This document shows, one piece after another, positions 37,201 to 44,481 of a DNA stretch of 64,000 nucleotides; the stretch's first letter is position 1; each line of letters begins with the position of its first letter. This DNA comes from Sphingopyxis sp. LC81. GTDB lineage: Bacteria; Pseudomonadota; Alphaproteobacteria; Sphingomonadales; Sphingomonadaceae. The stretch is taken from contig NZ_JNFD01000002.1 in assembly GCF_000756375.1 (NCBI RefSeq), positions 186,001 to 250,000 on the forward strand, written 5' to 3'. Below the pieces are notes generated by a model that saw only the letters and a program-made list of their open reading frames with translations, made no database searches and had not been told where the DNA came from. The position numbers were made by a program, and so were the translations under genes.

Positions 37201-38016
37201 CTGGATTGCATAGGCCTGTTCTGCGGCCGTTTCGGCCTCTGCGATGTCGCCCTGCAGCGCCAGATAGAGCGACAACAAATAGCGTTCGCGCGCGCTTTCG
37301 ACACTGTCGCGGCCTGCCGCGTCCGCGACCGCATCGACCTTGCGGCGTTGCCCCGCGGTGCGTTCGCGATAGGCCGACATTTTCGCTTCGGCATCGACGA
37401 GCAATGATTGCAGGGCAGCGACCACCGCATTGCCGTCGCCGAGCGTCCGGCGACCGGCGCCGATCCCCTCGCTGTAGGCCGTAATAGCTTCCGGAAGCCG
37501 GCCGCGGGCTTCGAGTATCCGTCCGACATTGCCCCAAGCCGCGATCAGCCGGTCGTCGGCCAGGCCGGGCGCCGCGAGCAGGGCTATGGCGCGCCGCGCC
37601 GCCGCCTCGGCCTCTTCATACTGCCTGCGTTCGAGCAGGACCGATGCGAGGCGGTTGAGGCTTCGGCCCGTCAGCCTGTCGTCGCCGAGCCGTTCGCGTG
37701 TCCGCACCGCGGACCGGATCAGGGGTTCGGCTTCCTCGGCGCGCTTTGTCATGGCGAGCAGGAGTGCCAGCCATTCGGCGTCGCCGGCGGCCGCAGCGGT
37801 CTCCATGTCGCCCGCTGTGACATGCACCTTCAGGCGATCGCGCAGGATCGTTTCGGCTTCGTCAAATTTGCGGGCATCGATGAGCGACTGCATCGCTGTG
37901 TCGCCCGGTTGCGCCGCCGATGCCGTTTGTGCCTGCAGGGACGCAGGCTGCACCGTCATCAGGATGCAGGCCAGCCAGCCAAGGCGATGGATGACGCGAA
38001 GTGAGTATTGCCCCAT
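34225..38016 (-). CDS. exported TPR-CHAT domain protein (caspase-like protease family)
   Basis: 1263 residues from ATG 38014-38016, chosen because it begins a signal peptide (MGQYSLRVIHRLGWLACIL..., cleavage near LQA-Q); ribosome site weak. Residues about 40-750 are TPR-like helical repeats ('ARKFDEAETILRDRL', 'RQYEEAEAAARRAIALL', 'GRYAEAEASARRAIELL'), in two broadly similar halves. The last ~330 residues are a CHAT domain with the expected dyad His1107 in 'FATHG' and Cys1158 in 'ILSACNTG'. CHAT proteases are caspase/separase relatives. Monocistronic, 201 bp downstream of a Crp/Fnr gene. The target is unknown; no obvious gasdermin or substrate gene is adjacent. Confidence 0.9.
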   Translation of the reverse strand: MGQYSLRVIHRLGWLACILMTVQPASLQAQTASAAQPGDTAMQSLIDARKFDEAETILRDRLKVHVTAGDMETAAAAGDAEWLALLLAMTKRAEEAEPLIRSAVRTRERLGDDRLTGRSLNRLASVLLERRQYEEAEAAARRAIALLAAPGLADDRLIAAWGNVGRILEARGRLPEAITAYSEGIGAGRRTLGDGNAVVAALQSLLVDAEAKMSAYRERTAGQRRKVDAVADAAGRDSVESARERYLLSLYLALQGDIAEAETAAEQAYAIQARMLGRDHADTRASLYQLATLLRRGAEARAPARERQGDSAPPDPASIAMVSDTEKEIRELIDGGRFVKAEAAVRARMARRSAGDRSPDAATDMEMLANILYLTGRADTAETLMRDAVGIRERLGDRAAHAAALRRLALVQSVRGRYAEAEASARRAIELLTPSDEEARSLSAAWGTLGEVLAGQRRRPEASTAIQKAIEYGRLALGAEDPFVLEEYNDFALNLEEMGDLPGAEAIYRRNLETLVRTKGRESPGSARTLALLSTNLDRQGQELEAEVRLRQAIAIRERHLGAGNPDTLRSLGNLVGLLIKSAKYDDASALQARVIALRSALPESSLEENIADLGRMGAILAKQGKADAAIDYQRRALALATGSLDPGHRYVAIASMALARSIARQDPASPEYVSLMRGAVARARAERTRVLSARDVAGASAGERAVAAAISEGGWSDASGAGAFALALTLNANRATQVRSEEAKLRSESFRIAQDLASSASTRALAGIVAREALGDTPLARLVRRQQDLASEIRNLNHTLGTAMIGAPDAAENLKDRIGTLGRELGEIDARLRRSYPDYARLALPQPLSEDEVRRRLRPGEALLLVTEGELYDFTFVVTTKGASWHAVPRLQSFLRGTIEAFRCEVDPQTCSGIWTASPLFERRYAWDLYRFLVKPHEPLLQDVKTLYVTTSGTLADLPFAAFITAEPKGPDTEKAIAATPWLGDRFAIVNLPSVESLRTGKRRPAGRNARPFIGYGAPVLAKAGSKRAAATGLSPQTGAIGAALADPERLRALPSLPGTEVELNAMARVLGADVDAIHLGPDATETAVRTNRRLRDARIVAFATHGILPGEIEGFAEPGLIFTPPGHATSADDGILTAAEAAELDLSAEWVILSACNTGTTEGPGGADALSALARSFLYAGTDALLASRWRVGDRVTAALTVETLVNAARNRKAGKAAAFQSAMRAIRSGRREDGTVVEGWTSDWAHPAAWAPFTLIATDN

Positions 38017-38217
38017 AAATGATTGCGGCCAATCGAAAATCGGTCCCATTGAGTGTTGGAACAGGCAGGCATGGCATTGGTTCCGTCGGTACGCTTCCCG
38101 GTCGACGGCGGGGGTGTGGTGGTTGTCGGCGCCGCCGAGGGAAACCTCGTCATCGCGGGGAACTGGCCGGGACGGATGGCGGAGCATATGGGGCGATCAC
38201 GCGCGCTCAGTCGCCGG

Positions 38218-38916
38218 TCACCCCTCGCGGGCGAAGTGGTCTAGCGCGGCGGGGTCGACGACGGTGATCCGGCCATAGCCGAGTTCGATCAGGCCCTTTG
38301 CAGCAAATTCGCGCAGGATTTCGTTGATCCGCGGGCGCGTCGCTGCAACCGACATCGCCAGTTCCTCCTGGCTGATGTTGCGCAGGGGGGCGATCGGCCC
38401 GACGGGATATTCGAAGGGCGAGCGGCCGAGATCGCCGAGCCGCGCCGCGACGCGCTGCGCCAGCGGCAGGACGACATCATCGACGATATAGCGCCCGAGT
38501 TTGCGGCGGATGATCAGTTCGGGCGCGAGCAGCAGGCGAAAGGTCGCGACATCTCGCTCGAAGATCCGCGTCACGTCGGCCGGGCGAAGCGAGAATATCT
38601 GCGTTTTCTCGCGTGCAATCGCCGAATAGGCGTGCGGCAGGCCGTCGATGCAGCTCAGGAAACCGGTCCAGTCGCCCGGCCGTGTGATCCCCAAGGTGAC
38701 GGCATTTCCATCGGGCGACAGCCCGATGACATGGAGGATGCCGGTGATGACGCCGTGCAGCCCGCTCGCTTCGTCTTCCTCTTCGTACAGATATTTGCCG
38801 GATGCGATCGTCCGGATGGCCCCCGCGGCGAGCATTTCGGCGCGGATATCGGGCGGGAGTGTGTTGAACCAGGCCCCGGCCTCAAGCGCTGCTTCAAGCT
38901 CCTGACGCTCGTTCAT
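38218..38916 (-). CDS. Crp/Fnr-family transcriptional regulator
   Basis: 232 residues from ATG 38914-38916, with GGGAGA upstream. The N-terminal cyclic-nucleotide-binding fold runs about residues 20-140 ('SGLHGVITGILHVIGLSPDGNAVTLGITRPGDWTGFLSCID'), then a long dimerisation helix and a Crp-type winged helix ('ISQEELAMSVAATRPRINEILREFAAKGLIELGYGRITV'). There is no Fnr Cys cluster. It is divergent from the TonB receptor at 39056; the palindrome at 38970-38989 is its likely site. Confidence 0.9.
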   Translation of the reverse strand: MNERQELEAALEAGAWFNTLPPDIRAEMLAAGAIRTIASGKYLYEEEDEASGLHGVITGILHVIGLSPDGNAVTLGITRPGDWTGFLSCIDGLPHAYSAIAREKTQIFSLRPADVTRIFERDVATFRLLLAPELIIRRKLGRYIVDDVVLPLAQRVAARLGDLGRSPFEYPVGPIAPLRNISQEELAMSVAATRPRINEILREFAAKGLIELGYGRITVVDPAALDHFAREG

Positions 38917-38969
38917 CCCCAAATGTCTCCCTGAGAACAGTCATCCGGCGGTGGCCGTGCAAAAGTCCG

Positions 38970-38989
38970 CGATGGATGCGGGTCCATCG
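38970..38989. promoter_or_regulatory. palindrome CGATGGA-N6-TCCATCG, candidate Crp/Fnr-family site
   Basis: Perfect 7-bp arms (38970-38976 and 38983-38989) separated by 6 bp, the spacing usual for Crp-family dimers, located in the 139-bp gap between the divergent Crp/Fnr gene and a TonB receptor. The half-site differs from TGTGA and TTGAT, so it would be specific to this regulator. Confidence 0.5.
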
Positions 38990-39055
38990 GGTCCGCAGCA
39001 TGGAAGATCAACGAAGTCGGCGCAAGCAAGCCGTCGGCGCGTGGGAGGGAAAATA

Positions 39056-42019
39056 ATGCGTTCATTCGGCCGGTTCGCCATCATTCTGGCGACGGGGGCG
39101 TCATCGCTCGCCATCAGTCACGCCGCGGGGGCCCAGCAGGCCGAGCCGCCGGCCGCCGATACGGCAGTCGCCGAGGACGTCGGCGTGGGCGACATCGTCG
39201 TGACCGCGCAGCGCCGTTCCGAAAGCATCCAGAACGTCCCGATCGCGATCACGGCCTTCGATTCGGAAGCGCTCGAAAAGCAGCAGATCCGCTCGACCTC
39301 TGACCTGCAATTGTCGATCCCGAGCGTCACCTTCACCAAGAGCAATTTCGCCAGCTCGAACTTCACCATCCGCGGCATCGGTGACGCGGCGATCGCGACG
39401 AGCGGCGATACATCGATCGGTATCGCCATCAACGAAATGCCGCTGGTGACGACGCGGCTTTTCGAAACCGACTATTTCGACCTCGAGCGCGTCGAGGTGC
39501 TGCGCGGGCCGCAGGGCACGCTATTCGGTCGCAACGCGACGGGCGGGGTCATCAACTTCGTCACCGCCAAGCCCGACCTGTCGGGCATCGCGGCGTCGGC
39601 GACGCTGCAATATGGCAATTACGACACGCGCCGCGCCGAAGCGATGTTCAACCTGCCGTTGACCGATACCCTCGGCGTTCGTGTCGCCGGGACCTATCTG
39701 AAACGCGACGGCTTTACCGACAATCTCTATACCGGGAACAAGATCGACGGCCGCGATCAATATGCGGTCCGCGGCACGCTGCGCTGGCAGCCGACCCCCG
39801 ACACGACGCTCGACCTGATGGGCTATTATTTCAAGGAGGATTCGAACCGGTCGCGCATCCAGAAACAGCTTTGCCACCGCGACCCGACAGGGGTTCTGGG
39901 CTGCCTGCCGGATCGCCTCGCCAACGAAACGCTCAACAACAATGCCGCGCTCGGCACGACGCTGGCGTCGCGCGAGTTTTTCCGAATCGTCAGCGGCAGT
40001 CCCGCGATCGCGGGCGTAGGGCTCGGCAGCGTTTACGGACCCGACAGCTTTGCGGGCGTGGTCAACCCGGCGGACCTGCGCACCGTCAACATCGATTTCG
40101 AACCGACCTATGTCGCCGACGAAGTCCAGCTGATGGGCAAGCTGGTGCATGGTTTCGGCCCCGTGACGCTGAACCTGACGGGCGGCTACACGCGCAACAA
40201 AGTTGATTCGCGGACCGATTATAATCTGGCGGTCCAAAACCCGCTCGCGACAGGGCCGGGATCGGGTATCTTCGCGCTCCGCAATTTCCCGACGCCGCTC
40301 TTCGCTAATGCCGTGTCGCGCCTCTTCCGGGGCAACGAACTGTGCGTGTCCGAGGTCGATCGCAGCTATACGGGCTATATCAACGGCAAGATCAACCGCT
40401 GCTCGGCACAGGGCGCGGAATATGACAATTCGCGCGCGGCGAACCGGCAATATTCGGTCGAGGCGCATCTCGATTCCGACTTCGACGGTCCGTTCAACTT
40501 CCTGCTCGGCGGCATCTATGTCGATAACAAGGCCGACGTCGACTATTTCGTCGCCTCGTCGGGTCTCGACTATGCCACCGCCGTCATCGGGGCGCTCCAG
40601 ACCGGCGGGGCAGGGGCAACGGCATCGCCCTTCGCGAGCGTCGAGACCAATCTCTATCGCCTGAAATCATACGGCCTGTTCGGCGAAGCCTATTATGACA
40701 TCACCGACGAGCTGAAGCTGACCGGCGGGCTGCGCTATTCGCACGACAAGAAATTTGTCCGCGACCGCGCAATGCTGTTCAATTTCACCATTCCCTATGG
40801 CACCGCCGACGCCTTTGCCGCGCCGAATGCGGCGAACTTCGACGCCGACGCAAGCCGCCCCGGCAAACAGGCCTTCCGCGAGACCGACGCTGAGTTCGGC
40901 AAGGTCACCGGCCGCGTCGTGCTCGACTGGACGCCGGAGACGAGCTTCAGCGACAAGACGCTCGTCTATGCTTCCTATTCGCGCGGCTATAAGTCGGGCG
41001 GGATCAACCCCGCCTTCGATCCGAGCGTGGTCACCGCGCCCGCGCTCTACCGGCCCGAGATGCTGAACGCCTTCGAAATCGGGACGAAGAACACCTTCCT
41101 TGGCGGCCAGTTCCGCGCCAACCTGTCGGCCTTCTACTATGACTATAAGGGTCTACAGATCAGCCGCCTCGTCGCCCGGTCAGTGTTCAACGACAATGTC
41201 GACGCCAAAGTCTATGGCGTCGAAGGCGAATTCGTCATGGCGCCGACCCGTTCGCTGCAGTTCAATGTCAACGCGAGCTATCTGCACACCGAAGTCGGCC
41301 GGCTGCAATTGATCGACCCGCGCGATCCCAGCGGCGGGCGACCGGACTCGGTGCTCATCAAGGATCTGGCCGGCGGCGCAAACTGCGTGGTCGCGCCGAA
41401 GACCGCGGGTAACGGCGCGCTCGCCAATGCCTTCGTTACCGCGGTGAATGCGGGGCTGGGGCTGCGCGCGCCGACGCCGGTCCCGGGCACCGCGACGACG
41501 GGTGCCTTCTCGATGTGCGCCGCGCTGGCGGCGGCGGCAGCCAATCCGTCGGCGGCATTGAGCGCGCTGCTGGGTGTGGGGCCGGGGCCGCTGCCGATCC
41601 AGCTCGATCCCAATGTCGCGACGGCCAAGCTGATCGACGGCATCTCGGTCGACCTCACCGGGAACCAGCTTCCCAATTCGCCGAAATATAAGGTCTCGTT
41701 GGGTGCACAATATACGGCCGACATCGGCAACAAGGGCATGAACGCGGTGTTCCGCATCGACTATGCGCTGACCGGAACCGCTTATTCGCGCGTCTTCAAC
41801 CGCGCGATCGACCGGGTGCCGACCTATGACATCGTCAACGCGCAGGTGCAGCTCAACGGCGCGGACGATCGCTGGTTCGCGCGGGCGTTCGTGCAGAACC
41901 TGTTCGACAATGACGCGGTTACCGGCCAGTTTGTCGCCGACGCCTCGTCGGGGCTGTTCACGAACATCTTCACGCTCGAGCCGCGCCGCTACGGCCTTGC
42001 GCTGGGGTTCAGATACTGA
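39056..42019 (+). CDS. TonB-dependent receptor, long form
   Basis: 987 residues from ATG 39056 (GGGAGGGAAA upstream), about 200 longer than the four comparable receptors nearby. Signal peptide to about AGA-Q27; TonB-contact segment 'DIVVTAQRRSESIQNVPIAI' at 46-65; plug motifs 'IGIAINEMPLVTTRLFETDYFD' and 'RVEVLRGPQGTLFGRNATGGVINFV'; C terminus 'RRYGLALGFRY'. Extra length comes from large extracellular loops, including Cys-containing loops and an Ala-rich insertion (encoded about 41380-41600). It is co-transcribed with an HSL-type esterase 8 bp later, so an ester substrate is plausible. Confidence 0.93.
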   Translation: MRSFGRFAIILATGASSLAISHAAGAQQAEPPAADTAVAEDVGVGDIVVTAQRRSESIQNVPIAITAFDSEALEKQQIRSTSDLQLSIPSVTFTKSNFASSNFTIRGIGDAAIATSGDTSIGIAINEMPLVTTRLFETDYFDLERVEVLRGPQGTLFGRNATGGVINFVTAKPDLSGIAASATLQYGNYDTRRAEAMFNLPLTDTLGVRVAGTYLKRDGFTDNLYTGNKIDGRDQYAVRGTLRWQPTPDTTLDLMGYYFKEDSNRSRIQKQLCHRDPTGVLGCLPDRLANETLNNNAALGTTLASREFFRIVSGSPAIAGVGLGSVYGPDSFAGVVNPADLRTVNIDFEPTYVADEVQLMGKLVHGFGPVTLNLTGGYTRNKVDSRTDYNLAVQNPLATGPGSGIFALRNFPTPLFANAVSRLFRGNELCVSEVDRSYTGYINGKINRCSAQGAEYDNSRAANRQYSVEAHLDSDFDGPFNFLLGGIYVDNKADVDYFVASSGLDYATAVIGALQTGGAGATASPFASVETNLYRLKSYGLFGEAYYDITDELKLTGGLRYSHDKKFVRDRAMLFNFTIPYGTADAFAAPNAANFDADASRPGKQAFRETDAEFGKVTGRVVLDWTPETSFSDKTLVYASYSRGYKSGGINPAFDPSVVTAPALYRPEMLNAFEIGTKNTFLGGQFRANLSAFYYDYKGLQISRLVARSVFNDNVDAKVYGVEGEFVMAPTRSLQFNVNASYLHTEVGRLQLIDPRDPSGGRPDSVLIKDLAGGANCVVAPKTAGNGALANAFVTAVNAGLGLRAPTPVPGTATTGAFSMCAALAAAAANPSAALSALLGVGPGPLPIQLDPNVATAKLIDGISVDLTGNQLPNSPKYKVSLGAQYTADIGNKGMNAVFRIDYALTGTAYSRVFNRAIDRVPTYDIVNAQVQLNGADDRWFARAFVQNLFDNDAVTGQFVADASSGLFTNIFTLEPRRYGLALGFRY

Positions 42020-42027
42020 GGAGCGCA

Positions 42028-43002
42028 ATGCCGAAGGTTCCCGAAACGGTATCGGCGCTGTGGCAGGCCTTTTATGCCGCGGCGCCCGATCCCGCCCAGA
42101 CACCGATGACCCCCGCTCCCAACGATCTCGCGGGCTGGGCGCGGGCGCAGCAGGCGATCGACGCCCCGCAGTTGCCGATCGTCGAGAAAGCGTTGAGGGG
42201 CTTCGCCGGGCGTGTGTTCGACGCGGAGATCGGCGGCGTCCCGGTGATCGAAGTGCACCCGGCGAACGCGAAGCCCGCGCGCGGCGCGATCGTCTATGTC
42301 CATGGCGGCGCCTATACGCTGTTCAGCGCAAGGGCGCGGCTGATGTCGGTCCTGCCGATTGTCGAGCGCACGGGAATGCAGGTCATCGCGGTCGACTATA
42401 CGCTGGCACCGCAGGCGCGATGGCCGGTGGCGTTGGACCAGATCGTTTCGGTGTTCGACGGCCTCTATAAGGACAAGCGGGGACCGCTTGCGCTCTATGG
42501 CGATTCCGCCGGCGGCGGGCTGGCGGCCGCGGCGACGCTGCGGATGCGCGAACGCGGGGTGAAGCTTCCCGAAGCGCTCGCGCTCTGGTCGCCCTGGTCG
42601 GATATCGGAGAGGTCGGCGACAGCTATTCGACGCTGGCCGAAGCCGACGCCAGCTATCGCTACGACCGGCATCTCGCCAATGCCGCGCTCGCCTATGCCG
42701 ACCGCGACCAGCACCGCAATCCGCTCGTGTCGCCCGTTTACGGCGATTTCGCGGCGGGCTTTCCGCCGACGCTGATTCAGGGCGGGACGCGCGAGATATT
42801 CCTCAGCAATTTCGTGCGCCTCTATCGCGCGCTCGTCGATGCGAAGCAGCCGGCGATCCTCGATCTCTATGAAGGCATGCCGCACGTCTTTCAGGCGTAC
42901 CCCGTGCAGGCGGGCAGTCCCGAAAGCCGCGCCGCGCTCGACGCGACAGCGACATTCCTTGTCGATCATCTCAAACGGGCGGCGGAGAAGCGCCGGACCT
43001 GA
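42028..43002 (+). CDS. alpha/beta-hydrolase, hormone-sensitive-lipase-like esterase
   Basis: 324 residues, starting 8 bp after the TonB receptor stop with GAGG upstream. HGGA at 92-95 (oxyanion hole, one Gly short of HGGG), nucleophile G-D-S160-A-G-G, and His286 in 'GMPHVF'. In the usual acid position ('TREIFLSNFV', 254-263) Asn261 takes the place where many relatives have Asp; Glu256 could serve instead. No signal peptide, so it acts in the cytoplasm after uptake. A terminator follows. Substrate unknown, but coupling to the receptor suggests both handle the same ester. Confidence 0.87.
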   Translation: MPKVPETVSALWQAFYAAAPDPAQTPMTPAPNDLAGWARAQQAIDAPQLPIVEKALRGFAGRVFDAEIGGVPVIEVHPANAKPARGAIVYVHGGAYTLFSARARLMSVLPIVERTGMQVIAVDYTLAPQARWPVALDQIVSVFDGLYKDKRGPLALYGDSAGGGLAAAATLRMRERGVKLPEALALWSPWSDIGEVGDSYSTLAEADASYRYDRHLANAALAYADRDQHRNPLVSPVYGDFAAGFPPTLIQGGTREIFLSNFVRLYRALVDAKQPAILDLYEGMPHVFQAYPVQAGSPESRAALDATATFLVDHLKRAAEKRRT

Positions 43003-43016
43003 CCAGTTGGGCACTT

Positions 43017-43055
43017 CAGGAGCGCGGGACATTCGCCTCGCGCTCCTGACTTTTT
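43017..43055 (+). terminator. rho-independent terminator after the receptor-esterase operon
   Basis: CAGGAGCGCG (43017-43026) pairs with CGCGCTCCTG (43039-43048) around a 12-nt loop, followed by AC and five T residues. It ends the receptor-esterase transcript and separates it from the MaoC-like gene starting 53 bp later. Confidence 0.88.
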
Positions 43056-43107
43056 CCGTTCCGGCGCGATGCCGGATCGTAGCGAGCGACAGAAGAAAGC
43101 TATCCAG

Positions 43108-44088
43108 ATGACCACAGCCCCCTCCGCTGCCGTGTCGGCCATTTTCCCGGAAACCGCGATTGATGACCAAAACGGTCTCGTCGGACCGTGGCGTGCGCCG
43201 CGGCAGATGCTCGCCGACCAGTCCTATGACGACCACACCTCGATCCACGACGACGCGACCGCTCAAAAGCTGGGCTTCAAGGGCGGCACGATCGAGGGGC
43301 CGACCCATTTCAGCCAGTTCGTCCCGCTAGCCGTTGCCGCCTGGGGCCCGCGCTGGCTCGAAACCGGCTGCATCTCGGCGCATTATCGCGCGCCGGTCTA
43401 TGAGGGCGAAGAGGTGCGCGCGCATATGGCCCACGTCGCACCCGGGCAGGCTATCGCCGAAATCTGGATGGAAAAGGCCGACGGCACGGAGGTTTTGCGC
43501 GGAACCTGCTCGATCGGGCCCGATCATCCCGAAAGCGCGCTCGACAAGCGCCTTGCGTCGCTCGTTCCCATCGACCAGCCGGTCATTCTCGAAGGGGTCG
43601 AAATCGGGACCATGACGCCGCGCCGGACGGTATCGATGGGTTTTGACCAGCATATGGGACACCTCTATCCCTTCACCCTCCGGCAAAAGCTCGATGTCAT
43701 CACCGAGTCTTCGCCCCGATATACGGAAACGGCGGCGGGGTCGCCCCACGGGCGCGCAATCATCCCCTTTGAAATGATCAGCGTCCTCCTCAATCATGCG
43801 TGGAGGGAAGGCGAATCCTTCTATCGCCGCGGGCCGGTCGTTGGCCTATTTGCCGATCAGGAAATACGGCTCCACGACGGGCCGCTCTTCGTCGGCGAGA
43901 TGTATGAGATCGATCGCGAGGTCGTTGCGATCAGCGGCAGCCGCCGGACGGAAAGCCTGTGGATCAGGACCCGGGTCTTCCACCCCAAAGGCGACCGGCC
44001 GATCGCGACCATGCTGCTCAATCAGGCGATCATGAAGGACAGCTATCATGCTTACGCGAGCGAGCGTGCGCAACTCTATGGTGATTAG
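43108..44088 (+). CDS. MaoC-like / hot-dog fold protein (hydratase-like)
   Basis: 326 residues from ATG 43108; the ribosome site is weak (GAAGAAAG). 'SIHDDATAQKLGFKGGTIEGPTHFSQFVPLAVAAWG' is a MaoC-type helix-loop with the 'H-D-x4-K..G..G..I.G' pattern seen in (R)-hydratases and acyl-thioester dehydratases, followed by 'AHYRAPVYEGEEVRAHM'. The second half ('GRAIIPFEMISVLLNHA', 'LFADQEIRLHDGPLFVGEMYEIDREVV') looks like a second hot-dog unit, giving the double-hot-dog length. CoA-ester hydration is the family norm; here no CoA ligase is nearby. It has no partner on the same strand. Confidence 0.78.
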   Translation: MTTAPSAAVSAIFPETAIDDQNGLVGPWRAPRQMLADQSYDDHTSIHDDATAQKLGFKGGTIEGPTHFSQFVPLAVAAWGPRWLETGCISAHYRAPVYEGEEVRAHMAHVAPGQAIAEIWMEKADGTEVLRGTCSIGPDHPESALDKRLASLVPIDQPVILEGVEIGTMTPRRTVSMGFDQHMGHLYPFTLRQKLDVITESSPRYTETAAGSPHGRAIIPFEMISVLLNHAWREGESFYRRGPVVGLFADQEIRLHDGPLFVGEMYEIDREVVAISGSRRTESLWIRTRVFHPKGDRPIATMLLNQAIMKDSYHAYASERAQLYGD

Positions 44089-44139
44089 GCCTGCGCGTCT
44101 GCCATAGGAAAATCCTGCGAGCCGTACGCGAGGTCCGCA

Positions 44140-44223
44140 GCGTTTCGTCGCCAGATGGGGGAGAAGGAGCGAGGCCAGATGGGTCGGCGCTTCCAGATTG
44201 ATGGCGATTCCGGTCGAGCGCTC
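44140..44223 (-). pseudogene. fragment of a DltE-like SDR gene
   Basis: In the 393-bp gap 44089-44481 the leftward frame encodes INLEAPTHLASLLLPHLATK preceded by ERSTGIA. This matches the central helix region of DltE-like SDRs ('iNL-APiHL-a-LLPHL'). Neither the cofactor loop nor the YxxxK motif is present nearby, and similarity ends abruptly at about 44140. It is a relic of about 28 codons. The rest of the gap holds two operator-like palindromes (44317-44352) and the promoter of the DUF1080 operon. Confidence 0.6.
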
Positions 44224-44316
44224 GGGGAAGAAGCGTCGCTCATCTGCGAGACCCTGATTTGCTTCCAACCGTTGATCTTGGCCGCCTCAGGCCGCTCGCC
44301 GTCCCGCGAACCGCAA

Positions 44317-44352
44317 TCGGTCTGACATATCTATTGCAAGTGGCCTGACCAC
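44317..44352. promoter_or_regulatory. two ExuR/UxuR-like operator sites before the DUF1080 operon
   Basis: Site G: TCGGT-CTG-ACATA (44317-44329), one good half. Site H: GTGGC-CTG-ACCAC (44340-44352), fully palindromic. Centres are 23 bp apart (two turns). Both fit the GGY-N3-RCC core shared with five other sites at 52.5, 52.7, 58.5 and 61.8 kb. They lie 130-165 bp before the start of the operon that itself encodes the ExuR-like regulator. Confidence 0.65.
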
Positions 44353-44481
44353 ATATTAATGCTTGGCCGGCATAAGCTGTGTTCGCGTGTTCACGCTAGC
44401 GGCGATATAATGCGAGAGCATGGCGCGTCAGAGAATGAAGCGTGTTCGGGATGCCCTCGCAATAGAAAATTGGGAGGAGCC

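Noticed and set aside
38017..38217. Possible small gene on the plus strand between the CHAT and Crp/Fnr genes (frame starting 38053)
   Set aside because: It overlaps the end of the Crp/Fnr gene, has no ribosome site and no recognisable motif; the gap is more likely the CHAT promoter region.
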